The position numbers were made by a program, and so were the translations under genes. Positions 52,427-60,145 of a stretch of DNA of 60,500 nt are shown here, in pieces. Position 1 is the first letter of the stretch. The number at the start of each line of letters is the position of its first letter. Location: positions 1-60,500 of the forward strand of contig JBAQKY010000025.1 in the NCBI GenBank assembly GCA_049301455.1. The letters run 5' to 3'. The DNA is from JAUYMM01 sp049301455. Lineage in GTDB: Bacteria > Patescibacteriota > Microgenomatia > UBA8517. Below the pieces are notes generated by a model. It made no database searches and was not told where the DNA came from. It was given only the letters and a program-made list of their open reading frames with translations.

Positions 52427-52499
52427 TGGACCCCCCGAGACTCGGACTCGGAACCTATTCAACGTCAATGAATCGCTCTACCAATTGAGCTAAGGGTCC
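52427..52499 (-). tRNA. tRNA-Val (anticodon GAC)
   Basis: Acceptor GGACCCT/GGGGTCC; D arm GCTC...GAGC; anticodon stem ATTCA/TGAAT with loop TTGACGT (GAC); T arm CCGAG-TCCGAGT-CTCGG; discriminator A. CCA not encoded. 18 nt upstream of tRNA-Ala on the same strand. The T loop begins TCC rather than the usual TTC. Confidence 0.9.
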
Positions 52500-52563
52500 A
52501 GAAAACAATTTGTATTTTACACCATAATTTAAATTATTAGAAGAAGGCTAAAATACTAATTAA

Positions 52564-53202
52564 TTACCCAGCGCTTCTCTGTGAGTAGTGGTCAGGAGAA
52601 AGTAGGAAGCTTGCACCTTTCTTTTTGTATTGTGACCAATAGTTTTTCTTTTCTGATCTTTTGCTTTGTCCTTGCATCCAAACAACTGCACCATCAATTT
52701 TCTTTCTGAAATCTGAAATTAATTTAATAATATTTTCAAAAAAGTTAATTTGATATTCAGAAGGATCAACAACACCTGAAAGTACTGCATTTCTAACTTC
52801 TTGTGACAAACTTGCAGTTGAAGCAATCATTTGTGATGCTTCAGTTTGGATTGCTTGAAGTCTTAATCTAAGCTCTTGTAATTTCTTTTGAGTTTCGTTT
52901 CTTTCTTCTGAAAAAAGTCTTCTTTCAAAATACATTTGTTCCTGAAGCTTTTTATTTTTTTGTTCCTGTCCTGACATTACTTCAGAGACGTTGACAGATG
53001 ATCCTACCTCAAGATTTGTTGATCTTTTTTCTTGTGACTTCTTTTGTTGACCCAGAAGTTGTCTGAAGAACTCATCACTTACAGCTTTTGTTTCATCCTT
53101 TGCAGTATTAACTACGCTTGATCCAATTTCATTAATAGCCTCAAGCACGTTCTTAGTCTTGATTTGTTTCTGTAGTTTGGCCTTTTGGTTTTTGTCTGTC
53201 AT
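52564..53202 (-). CDS. Coiled-coil protein of unknown function
   Basis: 212 aa. Long charged coiled-coil (QEQKNKKLQEQMYFERRLFS... to IQTEASQM, ~80-125), a helical middle (FFENIIKLISDFRKKIDGAVVWMQGQ) and a basic end KKNYWSQYKKKGASFLLSP. Proteins with this end seem to recur in CPR genomes (DUF5660-like, from memory). Soluble. AAGGAG lies about 11 nt before the ATG. Co-directional and 33 nt after the trigger factor gene. Confidence 0.6.
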   Translation of the reverse strand: MTDKNQKAKLQKQIKTKNVLEAINEIGSSVVNTAKDETKAVSDEFFRQLLGQQKKSQEKRSTNLEVGSSVNVSEVMSGQEQKNKKLQEQMYFERRLFSEERNETQKKLQELRLRLQAIQTEASQMIASTASLSQEVRNAVLSGVVDPSEYQINFFENIIKLISDFRKKIDGAVVWMQGQSKRSEKKNYWSQYKKKGASFLLSPDHYSQRSAG

Positions 53203-53235
53203 TTGTCACAAACTCCTTTTCTTTGGCCTATTGTA

Positions 53236-54051
53236 CTACTTTGGAGATATTTTTTCCAAAGCTGACCTTCTAAGGATGACTCTTCTTAGCATGTCTCTTT
53301 GTTCTTTGCCGACTTTAGCTACGTCTTCGCCAGTAGTTTTAATTAATTCATCGATCTCTTTTTCTGTAACCTCAATTTTTTCTTGGTTTGAAATTTCATT
53401 TAATATTAACTCTAAGGCAATGGCGTCTCTTGATTGGATATCATATTCGCCGCGAAGTCCTTCTGGAGTTTTACCAACACTCTTTAGGTATCCTTCAAGT
53501 GTTAGACCTAATCTTTCAATTCTTTCCAAAACTTGTGAAAGCCTTCCATTGACTTCTTCTTCGATTAGTAATCTTGGAATTTCTATTTTTACGGCTTCAA
53601 GCAAAGATTTAACTAAAACATTCTGGTCCTTTTCATCCTTCTTGAGTTTCTTTTTGTAATCTTTTGGAAGTATAACTTGTGGAAGTTCACAAGTAACAGC
53701 TTTAACTTGCCATTCTGTATCGTTGGCAACATTTTTAGAAGAAGTAATTTTAATTGCATCAAATTTTGGATAAATTGCAGGGTTGTATTTATGTTCTTCA
53801 ACTGAATCGGAAAATGCTTTTGGTAAAATGTGACTTAAAATGTGTTCAGTTAGTTTTTCCTCACTAACTGCTTCCTCAACTTTTGCAATTGGAGCTTTTC
53901 CTTTTCTGAATCCTGCAACAACTGCATCTTTTGCAAATTCATTTAATGTATCTTCTTTGTTTGAAAGAATAACACTTGCTGGGATTGTAAAAATAATCTC
54001 AACATTACCGTTTTCTAATTTTTTAAATGTTGATGTAACTTTGCCTGACAT
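53236..54051 (-). CDS. tig: Trigger factor without PPIase domain
   Basis: 271 aa against about 430. The N-terminal ribosome-binding domain is clear (FTIPASVIL... VAGFRKGKAPIAKVEEAV, with the GFRKGKxP ribosome signature). After a short link come the C-terminal chaperone arms (LIEEEVNGRLSQVLERIERLGLTLEGYLKSVGKTPEGLRGEY). The FKBP-type PPIase domain that normally sits between is missing. Helps new chains fold at the exit tunnel. TATAAT (54058-54063) ends 6 nt before ATG 54051. Confidence 0.88.
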   Translation of the reverse strand: MSGKVTSTFKKLENGNVEIIFTIPASVILSNKEDTLNEFAKDAVVAGFRKGKAPIAKVEEAVSEEKLTEHILSHILPKAFSDSVEEHKYNPAIYPKFDAIKITSSKNVANDTEWQVKAVTCELPQVILPKDYKKKLKKDEKDQNVLVKSLLEAVKIEIPRLLIEEEVNGRLSQVLERIERLGLTLEGYLKSVGKTPEGLRGEYDIQSRDAIALELILNEISNQEKIEVTEKEIDELIKTTGEDVAKVGKEQRDMLRRVILRRSALEKISPK

Positions 54052-54088
54052 GGCGGAATTATAACATAATATCATTAACTAAGAATAG

Positions 54089-54646
54089 TTAATTTTGGAA
54101 TTTGAAGGACCTTAGTATTTTTAGTAAAACCTCCTTTTCATTGTCGTCAGCATAATTACCAAGTAGCTCAAAACATGTACTATTATGTCGGATTGGCATT
54201 TGCACTTTAAAATCTGTGGAACCATATTTTAAATTGTTAAGTTGATTGCTATCGATTTGATTATCTTTAGAATTTAATCCAAAGACACATTGGGATTTTC
54301 CTTCGCTAAATAAAGTAATTTGTAAAAAAATATCGTTGTTATCAATCTTGTGAATATGTGTTGAAGAATAGTATTCACAATCTTCATTTTCTTGGCATTC
54401 TTTGATAACCCAATCTTTGGGGACTGAAAATGAATAATTCATAAACCTGCTTTTATACAAATTCCAGTCTTTATAAAGTGGTGATTCAACTAATTGGATT
54501 TTGACAAGGTTTTTAGTAGGAGACTTTCTCAATTCGGCGGTTTTGTTTTGATGAATTTGGGTTAAATATAAATTTATTATTTTTGTAATTAATAAGAAGA
54601 ATAAAGATAAAGCACAAATTAATACAATAACAACTCTCTTGTTCAT
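54089..54646 (-). CDS. Membrane-anchored protein of unknown function
   Basis: 185 aa, not recognised. N-terminal anchor helix (VVIVLICALSLFFLLITKI) then a beta-rich outer domain with FMNYSFSVPKDWVI, a start often seen in PsbP/lipoprotein-like folds. Four Cys (CQENEDCEYY; CVFG; CFELL). Begins right after the stop of the 57-aa gene upstream, so co-translated. Confidence 0.55.
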   Translation of the reverse strand: MNKRVVIVLICALSLFFLLITKIINLYLTQIHQNKTAELRKSPTKNLVKIQLVESPLYKDWNLYKSRFMNYSFSVPKDWVIKECQENEDCEYYSSTHIHKIDNNDIFLQITLFSEGKSQCVFGLNSKDNQIDSNQLNNLKYGSTDFKVQMPIRHNSTCFELLGNYADDNEKEVLLKILRSFKFQN

Positions 54647-54820
54647 TTATGCTCCCTTGTGTTGATTAATTCTGACTTTAGGTAGATTAACATTACCTTT
54701 TGGAGTAGGCATATTTGAAAGCTTAGTTAGTCTTGATAAATTAGCCTGACCTTTTTTATCAAACATAGAAACTCTAGGTCCAAAACTAGATAAACTTGAC
54801 TTTGTTTGTATACTTGACAT
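54647..54820 (-). CDS. Small basic Ser/Lys-rich protein (57 aa)
   Basis: Not recognised, probably disordered: MSSIQTKSSLSSFGPR ... KKGQANLSRLTKLSNM ... NQHKGA. TATACT (54827-54832) ends 6 nt before the ATG, and its stop codon directly abuts the start of the next gene; both support a real cistron. Confidence 0.5.
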   Translation of the reverse strand: MSSIQTKSSLSSFGPRVSMFDKKGQANLSRLTKLSNMPTPKGNVNLPKVRINQHKGA

Positions 54821-54945
54821 GGATATAGTATACTACATTTGCCATCCGCAAGGTTAATGAGAATAGAGTTTAATTAAATTGACTTTTATTTGAGTCCCCA
54901 AGGTAAGGTACACACTAGAATCGAGGTGAGTATTTAAACACACAT

Positions 54946-55197
54946 ATGAAAAAATTATTTATTGGAAATTTGTCATGGGAAGTAACTTCCGATGATTTGA
55001 GAGCATTTTTTGCAAGCTTTGGAACAGTTATTGATGCCGTAGTTATTATGGATAGAATGACTGGAAGAAGCAGAGGCTTTGGTTTCGTTGAAATGGAAAC
55101 TGAAGATCAAGCAAATAAAGCATTAGAAGCTAACGGAAAAGAACTTAAGGGAAGAGCTATGAACGTAAACATGGCAAAACCTCAAGAGAATCGTTAA
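54946..55197 (+). CDS. RRM-type RNA-binding protein
   Basis: 83 aa, one RNA recognition motif. RNP2 is KLFIGNL at the N-terminus; RNP1 is RSRGFGFVEM around residue 43. Aromatic residues for base stacking (F4, F46, F48) are kept. Similar to cyanobacterial Rbp and other bacterial single-RRM proteins used in cold or stress RNA handling. GAGGTGA (54923-54929) lies 16 nt before the ATG, rather far; mRNA starts upstream, so this is one of the few genes with a leader. Confidence 0.9.
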   Translation: MKKLFIGNLSWEVTSDDLRAFFASFGTVIDAVVIMDRMTGRSRGFGFVEMETEDQANKALEANGKELKGRAMNVNMAKPQENR

Positions 55198-55217
55198 TTC
55201 TTTTGTTTAATACAATA

Positions 55218-55238
55218 ACCCCAAAGCGGGTCATTTTA
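55218..55238 (+). terminator. Weak terminator after the RRM gene
   Basis: ACCC (55218-55221), 6-nt loop, GGGT (55228-55231), then CATTTT. Short stem. Confidence 0.3.
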
Positions 55239-55245
55239 ACTAAAA

Positions 55246-56253
55246 TTAAATTGAAAGCGCAGGGGTTTTGTAGTGTTCAAAGAAGTCTAATGATTGACTT
55301 ATAGCCTCGTTCCAAAGTGGATTCATATTATGGTCTGCTCCTATATGGTTATAGTTTGTTACATCTTTTTCAAGTGTTTTCATTTTCTTTAGAAATCTGT
55401 CTCTCCATTCAGTTGATATTGCATCGTCATTTGTTCCAAAGTGGTATTCAATTGGAGCATTTATGCTTTCAAAGTACTTTGTAAAATTAAATTTATCTGT
55501 GTCGTATTCGCTTTCAAATTTCGCAAGCTCTTTTCTTATGAATTTTCCACCATCATCAGATTCGTTTGTGTAATATAGAATTGAATAAGGAAACCCTTCT
55601 GTTACTGGGGCCCAAAGAACTGTTGGATAATTCCCTCCTGTAACCTCAAGTGTGGTTAGCGCAATCTGGCCTCCGTTGCTGTGGGCCCAAATAAATATAT
55701 TTTTTCCATCCCAGTTTGGAAAGTTTTCTTTGTCAATTGATTTTAATAAAGTTAAAACAGTTGTATAAGTTTGAAATCTAGTTTCAAAGATATTTGAGGA
55801 TTCACTACTGGAACCTCCATACCCCAAAAAATCAGGAGCCAGAGTTATGTATCCATTATCTCTAAAGTATTCTCCAACTCTTTTGGTACCTACGCCAGTC
55901 TGATAAATTGATTGATCTACATAACCTCGTAGTAAGACAACCACAGGCTGTAAGTCATTGGTCGTTGGCTTGTTTATGAGCCCAGTAACTTTTTTAGGCT
56001 CATAATTCTTTTTGTATTGTAATGTTGGGTCAAATTCAAAATTAAAGATATTGTCCTCAATATTTATTTTTACAGGTTTGACATCTGTTTTAGAAAGATT
56101 TTCAATTGTATATTTTTCTAGTGGTTTTGGTTTATTCCAACTTGGTAAATCTGTATCCTGACTCAAATAATTTTTAAACGTTTCGTTTCCCCACCAACCC
56201 AACGAAATTAAAACAAATGAAGATAGAAGAAAAAATATTACTTTCTTAAACAT
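55246..56253 (-). CDS. Membrane-anchored alpha/beta hydrolase (prolyl oligopeptidase/dienelactone hydrolase-like)
   Basis: 335 aa from ATG 56253. N-terminal anchor (VIFFLLSSFVLISLGWWG). Hydrolase core: VVLLRGYVDQ oxyanion region, GYITLAPDFLGYGGSS, nucleophile elbow IWAHSNGGQ (Ser), acid in HFGTNDDAIST, His in IGADHNMNP. Faces outward; may hydrolyse peptides or esters. The -10 TATAAT (56265-56260) is 6 nt before the ATG and overlaps the -10 of the divergent hydrolase gene. Confidence 0.78.
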   Translation of the reverse strand: MFKKVIFFLLSSFVLISLGWWGNETFKNYLSQDTDLPSWNKPKPLEKYTIENLSKTDVKPVKINIEDNIFNFEFDPTLQYKKNYEPKKVTGLINKPTTNDLQPVVVLLRGYVDQSIYQTGVGTKRVGEYFRDNGYITLAPDFLGYGGSSSESSNIFETRFQTYTTVLTLLKSIDKENFPNWDGKNIFIWAHSNGGQIALTTLEVTGGNYPTVLWAPVTEGFPYSILYYTNESDDGGKFIRKELAKFESEYDTDKFNFTKYFESINAPIEYHFGTNDDAISTEWRDRFLKKMKTLEKDVTNYNHIGADHNMNPLWNEAISQSLDFFEHYKTPALSI

Positions 56254-56258
56254 TAATC

Positions 56259-56270
56259 TATTATATAATA
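56259..56270. promoter_or_regulatory. Palindromic double -10 element for two divergent leaderless genes
   Basis: TATTATATAATA is a perfect 12-bp palindrome. It contains TATAAT on the plus strand (56264-56269) and on the minus strand (56265-56260). Both start codons (56276 plus, 56253 minus) lie exactly 6 nt from their hexamer. Confidence 0.65.
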
Positions 56271-56275
56271 AATAC

Positions 56276-56755
56276 ATGCAAACTCTTATTCTTCCGGGAT
56301 ACTCAGCTTCAAACAAAGAATGGGTTGATGAAACTGCAAAAAATTTAAAAGTTGAAGGTACCATTCGACCTTTCTATTGGATGCATTGGACAGATGAAAA
56401 CAGTAAATTTGATGTTCAAGAAAAGGCAGACTTAATTGCAAAACATTTAAGAGGTGAAAAGGCAAATATTATTGCAAAATCTATTGGAACATTGGTTGCA
56501 AGTTTGGCTATCAAGACAATATCTGATCAAATTAATAAAGTTATTTTTTGTGGTATTCCTTTAAATGATATTAGTAAAGAAGAATTAGAAATTATTAAAT
56601 CAGTTGCAAAAAGTTTAGGAGATAAAATTATTATTATTCAAAACTCAAATGATCCACATGGTACTTTTAATGAAATTAAGGATTTTGGTATAGTAATTGA
56701 AAAAGAAGGAAATACCCACAACTATCCATATTTTGAGGAATTTAAATTTACTTAA
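56276..56755 (+). CDS. RBBP9/YdeN-like serine hydrolase
   Basis: 159 aa small alpha/beta hydrolase. LILPGYSAS (oxyanion), AKSIGTLVAS in place of GHSLG (nucleophile Ser), acid in QNSNDPHG, His in THNYPYFEEF. The lack of a lid and the length fit RBBP9/YdeN. Substrate unknown. Overlaps the next gene (minus) by 8 nt at the 3' end. Confidence 0.75.
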   Translation: MQTLILPGYSASNKEWVDETAKNLKVEGTIRPFYWMHWTDENSKFDVQEKADLIAKHLRGEKANIIAKSIGTLVASLAIKTISDQINKVIFCGIPLNDISKEELEIIKSVAKSLGDKIIIIQNSNDPHGTFNEIKDFGIVIEKEGNTHNYPYFEEFKFT

Positions 56756-57284
56756 GAATAATCTCTGCCATGGTTAATATTTTTTTAGGCGCGGAGATCT
56801 CTCCTTCTTTAATAACTGTAGACAAGAATTTAAATTTAGTATTTATTTTTTTAACCGTTTCTTTGTTGTCATTATCTAAAAGGTTTGCTCTTAAATATCC
56901 TACTGTTTCATGACTTAGTAATTTAGCAAATTTTAAATATGTATCCAGATTAATGAGATGGTTAACTCCAGTATCTGTATCGTTTTCTTGTGGTTCAATT
57001 GTTCCGCCTCCCATTGCAAGTTGCACCAAATCTCTGGCATCTATAAAATATTTTTCACTAAAACCAAAGATCTGTTCATCAAGTATTTTAACAGCTTTTG
57101 CAAGTGAATAAGGTTCAGAGTTTATTGGTAATTGTATGCCTTCAATATCAAATTTAATAACAGAAGAAACCTGGGAGTGTTTAATGTGATATTCTTGTGC
57201 GTGATTTAAGATACATCCTTCTTCGTTTAGTAAGTTATAAACTTGATCGTTATCTAATAAACTATCTTTTCTTCGGTCTTTCAT
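56748..57284 (-). CDS. Soluble protein of unknown function
   Basis: 178 aa, not recognised. No membrane segment. Features: NLLNEEGCILNHAQEYHIKHS at the start (His/Cys cluster), DARDLVQLAMGGGTIEPQ in the middle, basic C-terminus. TTGATT-16-TACAAT and a 6-nt gap to ATG 57284 predict a leaderless mRNA. Confidence 0.55.
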   Translation of the reverse strand: MKDRRKDSLLDNDQVYNLLNEEGCILNHAQEYHIKHSQVSSVIKFDIEGIQLPINSEPYSLAKAVKILDEQIFGFSEKYFIDARDLVQLAMGGGTIEPQENDTDTGVNHLINLDTYLKFAKLLSHETVGYLRANLLDNDNKETVKKINTKFKFLSTVIKEGEISAPKKILTMAEIILK

Positions 57285-57325
57285 TGTAGTATTGTAATTG
57301 ATCCTAATTTAAAATCAATAGTCTA

Positions 57326-57354
57326 TTGACTTCGTTTTAACTTCGGCATATATT
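57326..57354 (+). promoter_or_regulatory. Promoter of the Y-family polymerase module
   Basis: TTGACT (57326-57331), 17-bp spacer, TATATT (57349-57354); ATG 57366 11 nt later. No LexA-type operator is apparent. Confidence 0.55.
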
Positions 57355-57365
57355 TAATATTGTAT

Positions 57366-57596
57366 ATGCAAACAATATCCGAACAAGTCAGTGTTAGTTT
57401 AGTTGATAATATACCCACTTCAATGTCTTGGAGAAATAGAGATTATAAAATTACCAAAGTTGGACTCCATCACACTTATCTTGAAGGAAAAATACTAGTC
57501 CATATCTTTTCAGTTCTTGCTGGTGATTTATTTTTGAAGTTAAAACTTAATACTAAACATTTAACATGGAATTTAACAGAAATTTACCAAGGATAG
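57366..57596 (+). CDS. Small partner protein of the Y-family polymerase
   Basis: 76 aa. MSWRNRDYKITKVGLHHTY, then HIFSVLAGDLFLKLKLNTKHLTWNL, a compact beta fold pattern W-x-x-x-x-Y-x-I-x-x-V. It recalls the DUF6504-type small proteins coded next to ImuB/DinB polymerases in actinobacteria, though I cannot prove homology. Overlaps the polymerase start by 31 nt, so translation is coupled. Confidence 0.6.
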   Translation: MQTISEQVSVSLVDNIPTSMSWRNRDYKITKVGLHHTYLEGKILVHIFSVLAGDLFLKLKLNTKHLTWNLTEIYQG

Positions 57597-58753
57597 TTCA
57601 TCTTGATATCAACTCTTGTTTTGCAACAGTTGAACAACAAGCAAATCCTCTGCTTCGTAACAGACCTGTTGTAGTTTGTGCTTATACTACAAACTCTGGC
57701 TGTGTTTTGGCTGCTTCTGTAACAGCTAAAAAACTTGGAATTAAAACTGGAATGAGAGTGATGGACGCAAGACTGATATACCCTAAAGTTGTAGTTCTTT
57801 CTCCAGATCCTCCAAAGTATAGATATATACATAACAAAATTAAAAAGATATTGAAAGATTATTCAACCTGTGTGGTTCCTAAATCAATTGATGAATTTGT
57901 TTTTAAAACCATTAGTGATAAACCTTGGGAAGTAAGCCTTGAAATTAAAAAGCGTATAAAGGAAGAAGTTGGTGAATATATAACAGTATCTATTGGGATA
58001 TCAACAAATAGATACCTTGCAAAAGTAGCTAGTAATTTGCAAAAACCTGATGGACTGTCTGAGATAAACAAAGACAATATTAGAGAAATCTTTTCAAAAC
58101 TCAAGTTGACTGATTTAACAGGAATCAAAAAAGGAAACTCAAAAAGATTAAACTTGTTTGGGATAAAAACAACAACTGATTTTTTTGAATCTTCTGTATC
58201 TAAACTCAAACTAGCCTTTGGTGGTATTGGTGGTTTGTATTGGTATCTACGGCTTCATGGTATGGAAATTGACGACTTTAAATCAAAAAGAGGTATGTAT
58301 GGTAATTCTTTTGCACCACCTCCAAATAAGGCCAACATGACCTTAGAAATACTATCAAAACTTTCAGAAAAAACTGGCTTAAGGCTTAGAAATGCCAACT
58401 TAAAGGCTTCGGGAGTTCATCTCTTTTTAGAAGATAGGAATGGCAACGCTTGGCATATGGGCAAGAAATTAAAAAGGGATATTTTTAATTCTAACGACAT
58501 ATATAAAGAGATGAATAATCTATTAAGTATAAGTCCTATAAAGGACAATCTAAGACATATTGCTATTTCGACTTTTAATCTAAAGCCAATAGACACGCTC
58601 CAGCTCGAAATTTTTGACGACGTATTAAAAAAATCAAAATTAACTGAATCTTTAGATGTAATTAATACTAAGTATGGAGATTACACGATTTACCCTGCCA
58701 GAATGATTAACACTGAAGATATGATTAAAGATCGGATAGCTTTTGGACGGTAG
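57566..58753 (+). CDS. dinB: Y-family DNA polymerase (DinB/Pol IV type)
   Basis: 395 aa. Translesion polymerase. Palm motifs: VHLDINSCFATVEQQANP (first metal Asp) and KSIDEFVF (Asp-Glu pair). Fingers: NSGCVLAASVTAKKLGIKTGMRV. HhH-like thumb region: LTDLTGIKKGNSKRLNLFGI. Little-finger domain to the end. No UmuC-type C-terminus and no clamp-binding QxxLF clearly seen; LQLEIFDD is a weak candidate. Its last 29 nt overlap the convergent DUF192 gene. Confidence 0.88.
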   Translation: MEFNRNLPRIVHLDINSCFATVEQQANPLLRNRPVVVCAYTTNSGCVLAASVTAKKLGIKTGMRVMDARLIYPKVVVLSPDPPKYRYIHNKIKKILKDYSTCVVPKSIDEFVFKTISDKPWEVSLEIKKRIKEEVGEYITVSIGISTNRYLAKVASNLQKPDGLSEINKDNIREIFSKLKLTDLTGIKKGNSKRLNLFGIKTTTDFFESSVSKLKLAFGGIGGLYWYLRLHGMEIDDFKSKRGMYGNSFAPPPNKANMTLEILSKLSEKTGLRLRNANLKASGVHLFLEDRNGNAWHMGKKLKRDIFNSNDIYKEMNNLLSISPIKDNLRHIAISTFNLKPIDTLQLEIFDDVLKKSKLTESLDVINTKYGDYTIYPARMINTEDMIKDRIAFGR

Positions 58754-59219
58754 ATCCTGCTTTTATTCCATTTTTATCACTAAAACCAGCATTTACCTCT
58801 AATACATAATCAATTTCAGATGGTGCAGGATATTTCTTAAGTTGAGAATCACTCTTGTTAGGTTCTGGTTCAACATTTTTATTAATTGATACTATTTTAT
58901 CGTCATTGATCCAAATAATATCTAATGCAATCTTGGTATCTTTCATCCAAAATGAAGGTTTAGAGTTTTTGTCGAAAACAAAAACCATTCCTGAGTTTTC
59001 TTCTAGTTTTTCTCTGTTGGATAATCCTTTTGATCTCTCAACGTTTGTTCTGGCCACCTCAACCTTAATCTCTTTGTCATTGATTACGATACTCTTTGCA
59101 TGTTGGTTACTGTTGTCTGTTGTTTTGATAAATTTATCTAATTTACCTTGACTAAGAAGACCTACAAGGGTTATAAAAACTGCAACAGCAATTATTGGAA
59201 GGAATAAAGATTTAAACAT
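58725..59219 (-). CDS. DUF192 family envelope protein
   Basis: 164 aa. N-terminal anchor (LFLPIIAVAVFITLVGLL), then the DUF192 domain: VARTNVERSKGLSNREKLEENSGMVFVFDK, SFWMKDTKIALDIIWIN, PAPSEIDYVLEVNAG. Small beta-barrel of unknown function, usually outside the membrane. Last gene of the four-gene minus operon; starts on the stop codon of the previous one. Confidence 0.88.
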   Translation of the reverse strand: MFKSLFLPIIAVAVFITLVGLLSQGKLDKFIKTTDNSNQHAKSIVINDKEIKVEVARTNVERSKGLSNREKLEENSGMVFVFDKNSKPSFWMKDTKIALDIIWINDDKIVSINKNVEPEPNKSDSQLKKYPAPSEIDYVLEVNAGFSDKNGIKAGSTVQKLSDL

Positions 59220-59455
59220 TAGTTAAGTTCTGCTTGGATGTCTGCTAGTTCAATATCGAGGCTTTCAAAATCTGTTTCGTCTAAATCTTTTTCTATTGCA
59301 TCAACATCGTCAGAATCAGATGTTTGTTCCACTTTTGATATTTGTCTCTCATATTTTTTAGGAAATGAAACATCTTTGCTGGACATAACAATTGCAAAGA
59401 AACCCGAAACTATTACAAGTACTGCAAGAAGTGAGATAACCAATTTGTTTTTCAT
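59219..59455 (-). CDS. Small membrane-anchored acidic protein
   Basis: 78 aa. One N-terminal membrane helix (LVISLLAVLVIVSGFFAIV) and a strongly acidic tail (DSDDVDAIEKDLDETDFESLDIELADI). No family recognised. Stop overlaps the DUF192 start; 9 nt after the coiled-coil gene. Confidence 0.6.
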   Translation of the reverse strand: MKNKLVISLLAVLVIVSGFFAIVMSSKDVSFPKKYERQISKVEQTSDSDDVDAIEKDLDETDFESLDIELADIQAELN

Positions 59456-59464
59456 TTAAGTATT

Positions 59465-60019
59465 TTATTCTCTGTTTTCTCCAACTCTTAACCCTTTAAT
59501 GTCACCGATAAGTTTTACAAGAATTGTATGAACTTCTTTTAATCCATCTCTAATTTCATTGACTGAGGTTCTAACTTCTTCAAACATCTCTTTTGGATCT
59601 CCGTCAACTAACATTGAATCGATTTTGTCTTGAAGCTTTGTAATTTCAATTTTTACTAATGCAAGCTTTTGTTTTGCTTCATCTAATGACTCTTTGATTG
59701 GCTCAGTTTTGATATCGTTTTCGCCTTCTTCAATTTTTGTAATTCTTGTTTCAATTCTTGCTATTAATTTTTCAATTCTATCTGTGGTTGCCTCAAGTCT
59801 GACAATCATTTTGTTTGAAAAGTTTAGGATTCTTTCTTTTCTAACTGCGTTTAGCTTCTCAATTCTTTCTGTTTTCTTCTCTTCAATCATAGTTCTAACC
59901 TGTTGTCGTTTTGGATTTGGAGTTGCAGAAGGTGTGGATTCTATTGCCATTACATTTGGAACTGAAACAAGGCTAGTTAGAAGTAGGCTAAATATAACTA
60001 AAGAATTAGTAACCTTCAT
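59465..60019 (-). CDS. Secreted coiled-coil protein
   Basis: 184 aa. Signal peptide (SLVIFSLLLTSLVSVPNVMA, cleavage after VMA likely), a Pro/Thr stretch, then a long coiled coil of K/E/R-rich helices (RIEKLNAVRKERILNFSNKM..., RIEKLIARIETRITKIEEG). Likely a periplasm/wall-space structural or scaffold protein. In operon with two small membrane proteins and DUF192. Confidence 0.65.
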   Translation of the reverse strand: MKVTNSLVIFSLLLTSLVSVPNVMAIESTPSATPNPKRQQVRTMIEEKKTERIEKLNAVRKERILNFSNKMIVRLEATTDRIEKLIARIETRITKIEEGENDIKTEPIKESLDEAKQKLALVKIEITKLQDKIDSMLVDGDPKEMFEEVRTSVNEIRDGLKEVHTILVKLIGDIKGLRVGENRE

Positions 60020-60028
60020 AAATTAATA

Positions 60029-60145
60029 CTATACAATCACCATCAAAATTGCAAGTGTGGTGAAAAATACAATTATGGGTATAAAAAGTAGAAAAACACC
60101 TAATGAGTCTTTCTCATGTTTTTTAAGTGTGTGTATTGCTTGCAT
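60029..60145 (-). CDS. Single-span small membrane protein (38 aa)
   Basis: MQAIHTLKKHEKDSLG followed by one hydrophobic helix (VFLLFIPIIVFFTTLAIL...). TATTAT (60152-60157) ends 6 nt before the ATG, and the stop lies 9 nt before the coiled-coil gene, so it is probably the leader gene of this operon. Confidence 0.5.
   Translation of the reverse strand: MQAIHTLKKHEKDSLGVFLLFIPIIVFFTTLAILMVIV

Noticed and set aside
54879..54921. TTGACT (54879-54884) with TAGAAT (54916-54921) as promoter of the RRM gene
   Set aside because: The spacing is far too long; the real promoter is not clear to me.
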